A DNA stretch of 28,098 nt from NCBI GenBank assembly GCA_023410675.1, contig JAEYPM010000004.1, positions 1 to 28,098 on the forward strand, in the 5' to 3' direction. The stretch's first letter is position 1, and the number at the start of each line of letters is the position of its first letter. The stretch comes from Bacillota bacterium (lineage in GTDB: Bacteria > Bacillota > Clostridia > Lachnospirales > Cellulosilyticaceae). The translations under genes and the position numbers were made by a program. The notes under the pieces are model-generated. The model had not been told where the DNA came from, did not search any database, and saw only the letters and a program-made list of their open reading frames with translations. Positions 7,465 through 15,623 of the stretch are shown piece by piece.

Positions 7465-7521
7465 TAGGGGATGGTTCTTTTGCCTTCTTGCAATGACAAG
7501 AAGGCAAAAGAACCATCCCTA
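7465..7521. repeat. REP-like long palindrome, possible terminator
   Basis: A 26-base left arm (7465-7490) starting TAGGGGATGGTTCTTTTGCC pairs with 7497-7521 around the loop CAATGA, with only one bulged G. It begins five bases after a stop codon. The GGGGAyGGTTCTTTTG-type motif resembles palindromes scattered in many Clostridia genomes, some linked to REP-associated Y1 transposases. It can serve as a bidirectional hairpin terminator, although it lacks a long T tract. Confidence 0.75.
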
Positions 7522-7545
7522 AAATAGTTAAGAAGGGGGATTTAT

Positions 7546-7884
7546 GTGGAATCATATTTTAAGAAACACAAATATAAGATACATATCTGCATAACTATTT
7601 TAACTACAGCTATTCAGCTTTCCAGCCTATTAGTTTATACTTTGGCGTCTGAAGGAAATATTGAGCACGCAAATATCAATATTTTATATGCTGGGCTTCT
7701 TGGGACATTGCTACATGTTATTCACTTCGTTGTATTGTGGATGGACATAATCGCTACAATAAAAAGAAGTAAGAAAAAAGATGAAATTTGGAAGAGTATG
7801 CTGATAGAAGTTTTTGGATTCTTGCTTAATATTTTTGCTTTTGGATGCCTTGCTATAAGCATCATAGGCTACTTATTTTCATAG
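7546..7884 (+). CDS. Small three-helix membrane protein
   Basis: This 112-aa protein has three hydrophobic segments: about residues 13-33, 46-68 and 88-111, with a basic loop KRSKKKDE between the second and third. The N-terminus is also basic, so it should face the cytoplasm. The start is a GTG five bases after AAGGGGGA. The overlapping ATG at 7544 is in another frame and stops after 16 codons. No family is recognised. It lies between the palindrome and a lipoprotein gene that has its own promoter. Confidence 0.65.
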   Translation: MESYFKKHKYKIHICITILTTAIQLSSLLVYTLASEGNIEHANINILYAGLLGTLLHVIHFVVLWMDIIATIKRSKKKDEIWKSMLIEVFGFLLNIFAFGCLAISIIGYLFS

Positions 7885-7949
7885 GATGAGCATTCATCAC
7901 TCAATTTATTAATTGTGGTAAGAAAAAGGGCAGTAAAAGTATAAGTAAA

Positions 7950-7978
7950 TTGACTTGATTCTGAAAAAAGTATATTAT
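7950..7978 (+). promoter_or_regulatory. Promoter for the lipoprotein gene
   Basis: TTGACT (7950-7955) and TATTAT (7973-7978) are separated by 17 bases. It lies about 80 bases before the ATG at 8057, giving an untranslated leader of roughly 70 bases. Confidence 0.65.
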
Positions 7979-8056
7979 TAAGTCATTCATTAAATGCATG
8001 AAAATGTTACTCAAACAATGAAAATAATGGGTTTAAGAGGGAGAAAGGGGAATAAA

Positions 8057-8620
8057 ATGAAAAAAAGATTTATGGCTGGTGTGATGTGTCTTATGATTCT
8101 TTTATGTAGCAGTTGTCAACAAAAAACCATGGAACCACTTGAAGTACCAAGCAAAAAGGTAAAAACAAAAACATTCTCAAATGATCAATTTAGCTTTGAG
8201 TATCCTTCAAAGCTAAATGTAGACACTGTTGGTGACGATATTTTCTTATCCTATAGTGGCCTTGAAGAAGACGCTATCATGGTTGTAGTCAATAATCAAG
8301 AGAGAAACTTTAATCTTTTAGCATTACAAAGTGAGGTTAAGAAAACCACAAAAAGTATGGCAATGACTTATAAACAGTTAGGAATGTCAGTAGAGACAAA
8401 GCTAGCATCTATTCCAGCGGGGAACGTGCTTGTTGTTTATACAAATACAGATCAGCAAGTATTTGACGGAAATGATAAGATTGATATATTCTTCCCTAAC
8501 AGAGAACGAAAAATGAGTATACATTTTGTAGCAGAAGGTGATGGGGATAATTATGAGCAACAAAAACAAATACTGCTCGTTATAGCAAATTCATTTAAGT
8601 TTAATGAACAGAGCAAATAG
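8057..8620 (+). CDS. Putative lipoprotein, PsbP/DcrB-like fold
   Basis: This 187-aa protein has a signal peptide ending in LCSSC, with Cys20 as the likely lipidation site. The mature part begins with a short linker and continues with FSNDQFSFEYPSKLNVD, a pattern common in small PsbP/DcrB-like (DUF1795-type) extracellular domains that follow a lipobox in Firmicutes. The chosen ATG follows GAAAGGGG; an in-frame upstream ATG at 7994 would put the signal peptide far from the N-terminus. Its function is unknown. It lies just upstream of the hydrogenase maturation promoter but appears to be a separate unit. Confidence 0.7.
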   Translation: MKKRFMAGVMCLMILLCSSCQQKTMEPLEVPSKKVKTKTFSNDQFSFEYPSKLNVDTVGDDIFLSYSGLEEDAIMVVVNNQERNFNLLALQSEVKKTTKSMAMTYKQLGMSVETKLASIPAGNVLVVYTNTDQQVFDGNDKIDIFFPNRERKMSIHFVAEGDGDNYEQQKQILLVIANSFKFNEQSK

Positions 8621-8640
8621 AGGATTATCCTGTTTTCCAG

Positions 8641-8669
8641 TTGCATCAAATGCTTTTCTATACTACAAT
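8641..8669 (+). promoter_or_regulatory. Promoter of the hyd maturation leader
   Basis: TTGCAT (8641-8646) and TACAAT (8664-8669) are separated by 17 bases. Transcription would begin near 8676. This gives a leader of almost 200 bases before the first hyd-associated gene. Confidence 0.55.
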
Positions 8670-8675
8670 AGAGAT

Positions 8676-8827
8676 ATAAAGATAAGTTACTTAGGTAGGT
8701 TTTGATAAGCCTTGCCTGATAGCAAATCTGATAAAACACACTGACACCTGAAGATTTTTCTGAGGGGGAAGGCACATAAACAGAGAAGATATCTATGACT
8801 GCGCCTTTTTGAGTGCAGTTTTTTTAA
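8676..8827 (+). ncRNA. Candidate attenuator or riboswitch leader RNA
   Basis: The segment between the promoter and the TM1266-type gene is long and structured. An 8-bp stem (8755-8762 with 8781-8788) closes an 18-base loop containing GGGGGAAGGC (8764-8773). The AAGGC can pair upstream with GCCTT (8709-8713), or downstream with GCCTTTTT (8803-8810), which forms part of the intrinsic terminator. These pairings exclude each other, which is the design of a transcription attenuator. It does not match the consensus of riboswitch classes that I can recall. The ligand is unknown; iron, SAM or tyrosine supply would make sense for [FeFe]-hydrogenase assembly. Structure was judged by eye. Confidence 0.5.
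8798..8825 (+). terminator. Intrinsic terminator in the hyd leader
   Basis: ACTGCGC (8798-8804) pairs with GTGCAGT (8813-8819), including one G-T pair, around loop CTTTTTGA. A run of T follows (8819-8825). It lies 44 bases before the GTG of the next gene and downstream of a promoter, so it probably acts as a conditional terminator. It could also end the upstream lipoprotein transcript. Confidence 0.75.
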
Positions 8828-8868
8828 TGTAAGATTTGTTATTTTATTAACAAGGGAGGGTGAAGAAA

Positions 8869-9114
8869 GTGGATACAAGAGTTGCGTTGATTGCTATTAT
8901 TGTAGAAGAATTAGAAGCAGTAGAAAAATTAAATGCTTTACTTCATCAATATAGGGAGTATGTCATTGGGCGCATGGGTGTACCGTACAAAGAGAAAAAG
9001 ATTTCTATTATTAGTGTTGCTGTAGATGCACCATCAGATATCATTAGTGCTTTATCAGGAAAACTAGGTATGCTTAAAGGAGTAAGTACAAAAACTATTT
9101 ATTCTAAGGTCTAA
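8869..9114 (+). CDS. TM1266-family iron-only hydrogenase system regulator
   Basis: This 81-aa protein matches the TM1266 family: a ferredoxin-like (ACT/NikR-C-like) fold with RVALIAIIVEELEAVEKLN, then YVIGRMGVPYKEKKISIISVAVDAP and GKLGMLKGVSTKT. Members sit with the hydrogenase maturases HydE, HydF and HydG and are presumed regulators, although their exact action is not established. It has no DNA-binding domain. GTG at 8869 is preferred to GTG at 8860, because AGGGAGG (8853-8859) lies at proper distance only from the former. It is followed by hydG and hydF on the same strand, so the three probably form one operon under the leader RNA. Confidence 0.88.
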   Translation: MDTRVALIAIIVEELEAVEKLNALLHQYREYVIGRMGVPYKEKKISIISVAVDAPSDIISALSGKLGMLKGVSTKTIYSKV

Positions 9115-9206
9115 AACTATAAAATTCATATTTTAACTAAAAAATTCAGACGGAGAAGGGTGCATAAGATGCACTGCTGACCTGATTATGAAAAGGAGAA
9201 TGAACA

Positions 9207-10625
9207 ATGTATAATGTAAAATCACCAAGAGCAGAAGAATTTATTAATCATGAAGAGATATTAGATACATTATCTTATGCGAAGGAGAACAAAAATAATA
9301 TTACGCTAATCACACAAATACTTGAAAAGGTAAAATTAAGAAAAGGTCTGAGCCATAGAGAAGCAGCTGTACTTCTAGTGTGTGAAGATGAGGAGAAAAA
9401 TAAAGAAATAGTTAAACTTGCCAATCAGATTAAAAAAGATTTTTATGGTAATCGTATTGTTTTATTTGCCCCACTTTATTTATCTAATTACTGTGTTAAT
9501 GGTTGTGTATACTGTCCTTATCATTATGAAAATAAACACATAGCACGAAAAAAGCTAACACAAGAGGAAATAAAAAAAGAAGTTATTGCCCTTCAGGATA
9601 TGGGACATAAACGTCTTGCTTTAGAGGCTGGAGAAGATCCAGTGAACAATCCTATAGAATATATTTTAGAAAGTATCAAAACCATTTATAGCATTAAGCA
9701 TAAAAATGGAGCTATTCGCCGTGTCAATGTCAATATTGCAGCAACAACAGTAGAAAACTATAGAAAGCTTAAAGAAGCTGAGATAGGAACTTATATTTTG
9801 TTCCAAGAAACTTATAACAAGGAAAGCTACGAAAAGCTTCACCCAGTAGGACCAAAACACAACTACGCTTATCATACTGAAGCTATGGATAGAGCCATGC
9901 AAGGTGGAATAGATGATGTTGGGTTAGGTGTGCTTTTTGGACTTGAAAGCTATCTTTATGAATTTGTAGGAATACTCATGCATGCAGAACATCTTGAGGC
10001 AGCTTTTGGAGTAGGGCCACATACCATAAGTGTTCCACGTATTAAGAAAGCAGACGACATAGATCCAGGTGCATTTGACAATGGTATTGATGATGATATT
10101 TTTGCAAAGATTATTGCCTGCATTAGAATAACTGTTCCTTATACCGGAATGATTATTTCAACAAGGGAAAGCCAAAAGTGCAGAGAAAGAGTACTACACT
10201 TAGGGGTGTCTCAGATAAGTGGAGGATCTAGGACAAGTGTAGGTGGTTATGTAGAGACTGAAAAAGAAGATGATAAATCAGAGCAATTTGATGTATCAGA
10301 CAAAAGAACCCTTGATGAAGTAGTCGCTTGGCTTATGGAAAGTGGATATATTCCTAGCTTCTGTACAGCATGTTATAGAGAGGGCAGAACGGGTGATCGT
10401 TTTATGGCTCTATGTAAGAGTGGTCAAATACAAAACTGCTGTGACCCAAATGCTCTTATGACATTAAAAGAGTATTTAGAGGATTATGCTTCTGATAGAA
10501 CAAAGGAAATCGGTGAGGCACTTATTATCAAAGAAGCACAAAAGATCCCAAAAGATAGAGTAAGAGATATTGTTTATGAGAACTTAAAATCAATTGAAAG
10601 TGGTCAGCGTGATTTTAGATTTTAA
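9207..10625 (+). CDS. hydG: [FeFe]-hydrogenase H-cluster maturase HydG
   Basis: HydG is a radical SAM tyrosine lyase that makes the CO and CN ligands, delivered as an Fe(CO)2(CN)-cysteine synthon for the H-cluster. The 472-aa length fits. The radical SAM cluster motif is C96-x3-C100-x2-C103 within YCVNGCVYCPYH. The C-terminal auxiliary cluster region has CTACYREGRTGDRFM and a later QNCCDPNAL, both characteristic of HydG and absent from ThiH. AAGGAG precedes the ATG. The 92-base gap before it contains a GTGCA-TAAGA-TGCAC hairpin. hydF follows 33 bases downstream. HydE and the hydrogenase itself are not in this window. Confidence 0.97.
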   Translation: MYNVKSPRAEEFINHEEILDTLSYAKENKNNITLITQILEKVKLRKGLSHREAAVLLVCEDEEKNKEIVKLANQIKKDFYGNRIVLFAPLYLSNYCVNGCVYCPYHYENKHIARKKLTQEEIKKEVIALQDMGHKRLALEAGEDPVNNPIEYILESIKTIYSIKHKNGAIRRVNVNIAATTVENYRKLKEAEIGTYILFQETYNKESYEKLHPVGPKHNYAYHTEAMDRAMQGGIDDVGLGVLFGLESYLYEFVGILMHAEHLEAAFGVGPHTISVPRIKKADDIDPGAFDNGIDDDIFAKIIACIRITVPYTGMIISTRESQKCRERVLHLGVSQISGGSRTSVGGYVETEKEDDKSEQFDVSDKRTLDEVVAWLMESGYIPSFCTACYREGRTGDRFMALCKSGQIQNCCDPNALMTLKEYLEDYASDRTKEIGEALIIKEAQKIPKDRVRDIVYENLKSIESGQRDFRF

Positions 10626-10658
10626 ATCCGAAAGGAATATAGAATAGGAGGTAGGATA

Positions 10659-11879
10659 ATGGGATTAAATAGTACACCTTCAGCAGAACGTTTGCATATC
10701 GCAATCTTTGGAAAACGAAATGTCGGAAAATCTAGTGTGATCAACGCAATTACAGGCCAAAATCTTTCAATTGTTTCAAGTGTAAAAGGGACCACGACAG
10801 ATCCTGTGTATAAGGCAATGGAGCTACTTCCTTTAGGTCCAGTTATGATTATTGATACCCCTGGACTTGATGATGAAGGCACACTTGGTGAGCTTAGAAT
10901 AAAAAAGGCCTATCAGGTTCTTAATAAGACAGATGTAGCACTTTTGATTGTAGATGCTCTTTCAGGTATCACAATAGAGGATAAACAAATTATTGAAAAG
11001 CTTAATGAGAAAAATATACCTTATATAACAGTAGTTAATAAAATAGATATTGCAGACGATGAGGATATTTTAAGAAAAATAGAGGAAGAAAAGGGAGTAG
11101 GCATAGGAATAAGTGCTAAAACAAAGAAGAACGTAACAGAGCTCAAGGATCTCATTGGACAATTTGCTAATAAGAAAGAGAATGAGCGTAGAATAGTAGC
11201 AGATTTACTTGAACCTTCTGATTTTGTAGTTTTGGTAGTGCCTATTGATAAGGCAGCTCCAAAGGGACGTTTGATTCTTCCTCAGCAACAGACGATTAGA
11301 GACATTTTAGAAGCAGATGCAGTCTCTATTGTCGTTAAAGAATATGAACTTGCAAAGACCTTAGAAAATCTAGGGAAAAAACCAAAACTGGTTATTACAG
11401 ATAGTCAAGCATTTGAACAAGTGGCTAAAGACACACCAGAAGACATTATGTTAACATCATTCTCTATCTTGTTTGCAAGATATAAAGGTGATCTTAAGGA
11501 AGCAGTAAAGGCAGCTGTAGCTTTAGATGATTTACAAGATGGGGATAAAGTGTTAATTGCTGAAGGCTGTACCCACCACAGACAGTGTGACGATATTGGA
11601 ACAGTCAAACTGCCAAGATGGATTACAGAGTATGTAAAAAAACAAATCACTTTTGAATTTTGTAGTGGCGGAGAATTTCCTGAGGACTTATCAAAATATA
11701 AGCTGATCGTTCACTGCGGTGGCTGTATGCTTAATGATAAAGAAATGAAGTATCGCATTCAGTATGCAAAAAATAAAGAAGTTCCTATAACCAACTATGG
11801 CATTCTTATAGCCTATATGAAAGGTATATTAAAAAGGAGTGTAGAACCATTTCCGGAGATATATATGCTACTTAAGTAA
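10659..11879 (+). CDS. hydF: [FeFe]-hydrogenase H-cluster maturation GTPase HydF
   Basis: HydF is the scaffold GTPase on which the 2Fe precursor is assembled before transfer to the hydrogenase. The N-terminal G domain has GKRNVGKSS (18-26), DTPGLDD (66-72) and NKID (127-130). A dimerisation domain follows. The C-terminal cluster domain has C304-T-H306 and H352-C353-GG-C356, the CxH...HCxxC ligands of its [4Fe-4S] cluster. The 406-aa length is normal. GGAGG precedes the ATG. It is the last recognisable hyd gene here. No terminator is obvious in the 80 bases before the YcxB-type pseudogene. Confidence 0.97.
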   Translation: MGLNSTPSAERLHIAIFGKRNVGKSSVINAITGQNLSIVSSVKGTTTDPVYKAMELLPLGPVMIIDTPGLDDEGTLGELRIKKAYQVLNKTDVALLIVDALSGITIEDKQIIEKLNEKNIPYITVVNKIDIADDEDILRKIEEEKGVGIGISAKTKKNVTELKDLIGQFANKKENERRIVADLLEPSDFVVLVVPIDKAAPKGRLILPQQQTIRDILEADAVSIVVKEYELAKTLENLGKKPKLVITDSQAFEQVAKDTPEDIMLTSFSILFARYKGDLKEAVKAAVALDDLQDGDKVLIAEGCTHHRQCDDIGTVKLPRWITEYVKKQITFEFCSGGEFPEDLSKYKLIVHCGGCMLNDKEMKYRIQYAKNKEVPITNYGILIAYMKGILKRSVEPFPEIYMLLK

Positions 11880-11959
11880 TTATATGTAGAATATTTCCTC
11901 ATAAATGATAAAATGTTTTCAATAATGAATTAAATACTAAAAATATCTTAGGAGGAAAT

Positions 11960-13123
11960 ATGGAACAAGGGGTAATGGTTAATGTTAAGCTGAGCTTGCA
12001 AGATATAAAAGCCACTCACTTTGCTAACGTACTGGAAGCTTATGATAACACTAAAGAAGGTCTAATTTTTAAAATCATATTTTGGATAAGTATTATTTCA
12101 TTTGCAGTCAATACCTTAGGATCTGTAATTTGTTTTGGCTTTAAGTATCTTTTGGGAATGCAAATATATTTCTTTGAAATACTTCTATTTTTTGTGAGTG
12201 TTTTATTATTAGGTATGCAAGTTTTTTTGGTGGAAAAAAGATCTATGCGTGGATTAGCTATACTGCGATAAAAATTAATTATAAGAAGAATAATTTTTTA
12301 GGAATGATAACTCAGTATGAAATTTCTAAGGATCATTTAAAGATTAGTAATAAGAATCAGAATTACACTTATAATTGGAACACAATATATCAAATAAAGG
12401 AACGTCCCATGTATTTTATAATTTATTTGAGGGAAAATTTTATAGAAATCATTCCTAAAAGATGTTTCAAAAATCGAGCAGAATTAGATATGTTTGTAAT
12501 GATCATTACAACAAATATTGAGTCTAGTAAGCTACAACTAAAAGATTATAAAATAGATGATAGCCATTTTAATCAAGAGATTATAGATAGGCCTCATGAA
12601 GATAATGAAAACAAAGAGTCTAGAAACAACTCAGAAAAGCCACTTGAGTATTTTAGCTATAGGCTCAATAAATCTATGAGACTTAAGGTAACCCTTGCTC
12701 AGTTTTTTCGAGGAAGATATCAAAAAGTAGCTTATTGTATGAGTATCTTATTAGTGGGATTATATTTATCTAATATCCAAGACTTTGGTATAATGCATCT
12801 GCTTGCAATAGGTGTATTGGCAATATCTTTCGTGATAGCTCCATTTTATGGAGCAAATCATATCTTAAAGGAACTTAAAAAAGCAGATGAAGGTAGAGGA
12901 TATAATATAGCGTATAACGAAGATAAATTAGTTATTTATTCATTCACTGAATGGGGATAGGCAGCACGGATGGAATGAATTATTGGGAGTGAAAGAGTAT
13001 AAGTCTTTTTTTATTATTGACCTTACACCGCAGTTGTTTTTCCCTATCCCAAAGAGGATTTTTGACGCAGAGCCAGAGAAATTAAAGCAATTAAAAGAGA
13101 TTATTTCTAATAAATGTCACTAA
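11960..13123 (+). pseudogene. Frameshifted double-YcxB membrane protein (copy 1)
   Basis: Three frames together encode a protein parallel to the intact gene at 13341. Part one (11960-12271) has the N-terminal LSLQDIKATHF and two helices. Part two begins KKNNFLGMITQYEIS, just before 12304, and runs through YNWNTIYQIKERPM, IIPKRCF and a second helix pair to a TAG at 12958-12960. Part three, in another frame, has GWNELLGVKEYKSFF and ends EKLKQLKEIISNKCH with a TAA at 13121-13123. Matching segments occur in the same order in copy 2. At least two frameshifts are needed, one in 12240-12290 and one near 12940. AGGAGG precedes the ATG and a strong terminator follows, so transcription and translation signals are still intact. 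Confidence 0.85.
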
Positions 13124-13140
13124 TACTATGAAATAATGTA

Positions 13141-13188
13141 AAGAAGTGTGCAAGCTTAAATTAAATAAGCTGTGCATACTTCTTTTTT
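13141..13188 (+). terminator. Strong Rho-independent terminator
   Basis: The arm AAGAAGTGTGCAAGCTTA (13141-13158) pairs with TAAGCTGTGCATACTTCTT (13166-13184) with one mismatch and one bulge, around AATTAAA. Six T follow (13183-13188). It ends the transcript of the YcxB pseudogene, and possibly the hyd operon if it reads through. Confidence 0.9.
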
Positions 13189-13340
13189 ATAGGCGGCTAT
13201 TATAAATTAACATAGGTAAGGTTTGCAGAATCAACTTGAGGTTTCAGTAGCAATTATGTTAATCACATGATAAAATATTTATAATAATTTACTAAATGTA
13301 AATAGTTCGTCAAATATAGAATAAGTAATAGGGGGAAGAC

Positions 13341-14537
13341 ATGGAAGAATCATTAAGAATGGATGTGAGTTTGACTTCACAAGATATAAAAGATATTTAC
13401 TTTTCTCAGATATATAGAGATTATCCGAAAAGAAAACCAAGCATACTCTCAAATATTGCATTTGGCATCATCATGTTTATTGATGTATTAAGTATTTTGC
13501 TTTTATTAGGCTGTGTGTTTATTAGGCTTTTCTTTGGGCATTCAATAAGCTTTTCCGCATTGCCTATATCAGTATACCAATATATATCCATACTAAGTGT
13601 GATTAATTTTTTAGGTGGAGTAAAATGTATCATGTTGCTAAACTATTTTTTTGCCCAAAAGAGATTCAAAGAGAATAACCTTTCAGGAATGCCAGTCCAA
13701 TATGAATTTTCTGATGATGGTATAAAGATCATAAGTAAAATTAATAACTGTGCTTATGATTGGAACGTAGTGTACCGAGTAAAATCACTACCTATGCATT
13801 TTATGATTTGCGTACATCAGGGCTTGGCATTTGTAATTCCTAAAAGGGTTTTTAAACATCAAGAGGAACTAGACAGGTTCTTAAGGATTATTACAAAAAA
13901 TGTTGAACCTATTAAACTACAACTAAAAGGTTGTAAAATAGACCAGGTTGATTTTGATGAGGAAAGTATAAATAATCTAAGTACAGTAAGTATAGATGCA
14001 CCAAGTATAGATACACCAAGTAAAGAAGTTCTTGATAGTGATGAAAAGTCACTTGAATATTTTAGCTTTAGGCTCAATAAATCTATGTGTCGTAACATAG
14101 CTTTTACTATATATATTAAATCAAGGTATGGAAAAGTGATAACTTTTTTGGGGATCATATTTTTTGTAACATGGCTATTTAATATCAAAAACATTGATTT
14201 AGACAACTTATTTGCAATATATGTGCTTACAATACTATGTATAATAGTTTCACTTATACCTTATAGATTAGTACGTGACATGTTAAAAGATCTTGAAAGA
14301 GCAGATAAAGCTGACGGATGTAATATAGCATATAATACGAATCTGTTAATTCTTTATTTGCCTGAGGGAGATATGAAGATAGAGTGGAAAGAGCTTTTAG
14401 AGGTTAAGGAATATAAAGCTTTTTATCTACTTAATATCTCACCGCGTATATTTTATCCTATTCCAAAGTCTATTTTTAACTCAGAGTCAGAAAAATTAAA
14501 GCAGCTAAAGGAGATTATTTCGAGTAAATGTAAATAG
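13341..14537 (+). CDS. Double-YcxB-domain membrane protein (copy 2, intact)
   Basis: This 398-aa protein seems to be an internal duplication. Each half has two transmembrane helices followed by a YcxB-like cytoplasmic domain. The first module has YEFSDDGIKIISKINNCAYD, the Trp at the start of WNVVYRVKSLPMHF, and VIPKRVFKHQEELDRFLRII. The second has WKELLEVKEYKAFY and PIPKSIFNSESEKLKQLKEI. A charged linker (about 185-240), containing short APSIDTPS-like repeats, joins them. YcxB proteins are unassigned in function. GGGGG precedes the ATG. The upstream sequence ATGATAAAAT resembles that before copy 1, so the promoter region was probably duplicated with the gene. Confidence 0.8.
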   Translation: MEESLRMDVSLTSQDIKDIYFSQIYRDYPKRKPSILSNIAFGIIMFIDVLSILLLLGCVFIRLFFGHSISFSALPISVYQYISILSVINFLGGVKCIMLLNYFFAQKRFKENNLSGMPVQYEFSDDGIKIISKINNCAYDWNVVYRVKSLPMHFMICVHQGLAFVIPKRVFKHQEELDRFLRIITKNVEPIKLQLKGCKIDQVDFDEESINNLSTVSIDAPSIDTPSKEVLDSDEKSLEYFSFRLNKSMCRNIAFTIYIKSRYGKVITFLGIIFFVTWLFNIKNIDLDNLFAIYVLTILCIIVSLIPYRLVRDMLKDLERADKADGCNIAYNTNLLILYLPEGDMKIEWKELLEVKEYKAFYLLNISPRIFYPIPKSIFNSESEKLKQLKEIISSKCK

Positions 14538-14560
14538 AAACAAGATGCTCAACCTGAAAA

Positions 14561-14588
14561 TTGACAAAAATTATTATCATGATAAACT
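14561..14588 (+). promoter_or_regulatory. Promoter and palindromic operator of the YheO-type gene
   Basis: TTGACA (14561-14566) and TAAACT (14583-14588) are separated by 16 bases. A perfect 12-bp palindrome TTATCATGATAA (14574-14585) covers the spacer and the start of the -10. A close copy lies at the tnaA promoter, so this is a likely site for the regulator encoded next. Confidence 0.65.
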
Positions 14589-14630
14589 AATCTTAGAATG
14601 ATACTTTTTTATTATAGTGAGGGGATATTT

Positions 14631-15290
14631 ATGGCATCAGACTTTGATTTTTCATCCTATATTCAGTTGGTTGACTTTTTGGGAGCGTGTTTTGGAGAAA
14701 ATACAGAGGTTGTACTTTATAGTTTTGATGATATTGATCATTCTGTGATAGCCATACATAATGGGCATATTAGTGGAAGAACGGTGGGAGCTCCTCTAAC
14801 ACGCTTTGCTCTATCTAAGTTAAAAGATAAAGGGAAGGAAGGACCTCCTTATTACTTAAATTATTTAGCAATGTCTAAAAATAATGTTCCACTTAGGTCT
14901 AATAGTTTTTTTATTTTGGACAAAAAGGGAAATCCTAGAGGGATGCTCAGTATTAATACAGATGTAACGAAATACAAAGAGGCGGCAGACCTTTTGCAAA
15001 AGCTAGCCTATATTCCATCTGAAGACAACAATCAGAAAGAGAATAGTAGCAGTATAGAAATTGTTCAATCAGATCCAGAAGATGTAATTAGTAATTTAAT
15101 TAGTGAAATAACCCATACTGCTGGAGTGCCAGCAGATCGGTTAACTGTAGATGAAAAAATTGAAGTGGTAAGACGCTTAAATGATGAGAAGTTTTTTTTA
15201 ATCAAAGGAGCTGTAAGTCGGGTTGCAACTATATTAGGTGTATCAGAAGCAACTATTTATAGATATCTAAGTAACATTAATAAAAAATAA
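14631..15290 (+). CDS. YheO/DauR-type PAS and helix-turn-helix regulator
   Basis: This 219-aa protein has an N-terminal YheO-like PAS domain, about residues 8-115. It includes GENTEVVLYSFDDIDHSVIAI, GRTVGAPLTRFAL and the typical SNSFFILDKKGNPRGMLSIN. A variable linker leads to a C-terminal HTH (about 165-217) with RLNDEKFFLIKGAV and VATILGVSEATIYRYLS. The family includes DauR, which responds to amino-acid-related ligands in Pseudomonas. The ATG at 14631 follows GAGGGG; the upstream ATG at 14598 would be almost leaderless. It sits directly before tnaA, and matching palindromes at both promoters suggest that it controls tryptophan catabolism and itself. Whether it activates or represses is not visible. 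Confidence 0.85.
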   Translation: MASDFDFSSYIQLVDFLGACFGENTEVVLYSFDDIDHSVIAIHNGHISGRTVGAPLTRFALSKLKDKGKEGPPYYLNYLAMSKNNVPLRSNSFFILDKKGNPRGMLSINTDVTKYKEAADLLQKLAYIPSEDNNQKENSSSIEIVQSDPEDVISNLISEITHTAGVPADRLTVDEKIEVVRRLNDEKFFLIKGAVSRVATILGVSEATIYRYLSNINKK

Positions 15291-15355
15291 AAAATGGGCA
15301 ATAGCTATAAGTGTTGAGCGTTAATCTAGTAAATAAAAAATTTGTTTAAAAATAG

Positions 15356-15391
15356 AATAATTTTATGTGAGAAACACATAATAGAATTATT
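15356..15391 (+). terminator. Hairpin after the regulator gene
   Basis: AATAATTTTATGTG (15356-15369) pairs with CACATAA (15375-15381) and AATTATT (15385-15391), with a three-base bulge TAG. The loop is AGAAA. A T-containing stretch follows. It is AT-rich and moderate as a terminator. It lies in the 333-base gap 15291-15623, whose other content is the tnaA promoter, the operator and an untranslated leader. Confidence 0.45.
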
Positions 15392-15453
15392 AATCCTTGT
15401 TTTTGTTCAATATGAATGAAAATGAGGCATTTTTTTGAAAAACAATAGTAGTA

Positions 15454-15495
15454 TTGACAATAAAGCTAAATTGTAATATAGTTTTATTATGATAA
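15454..15495 (+). promoter_or_regulatory. tnaA promoter with operator-like palindrome
   Basis: TTGACA (15454-15459) and TATAGT (15477-15482) are separated by 17 bases. Directly after it, TTATTATGATAA (15484-15495) differs by one base from the palindrome at the regulator promoter (14574-14585), and a related TTATTATCG occurs a few bases later. The transcript would have a leader of about 130 bases. No Trp-containing TnaC-like leader peptide was found in it. Confidence 0.75.
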
Positions 15496-15623
15496 AAAAT
15501 TATTATCGAAATAAAAAACTATCATCTACTTAACACATTCTAGAATGCACATAGTATTAAAAAATAAATATGTGAATTCTATGAAGGCACTAAAATTTGA
15601 CATCAAAATGGAGGAAACTAATC

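Noticed and set aside
9160..9190. Hairpin GTGCA/TGCAC before hydG as a riboswitch
   Set aside because: The stem is only five base pairs with no terminator or sequestered ribosome binding site; it may at most affect mRNA processing.
11960..13123. Programmed frameshifting in the first YcxB copy
   Set aside because: Two separate shifts are needed, no slippery sequence with a following structure was evident, and an intact paralogue lies next to it, so decay is simpler.
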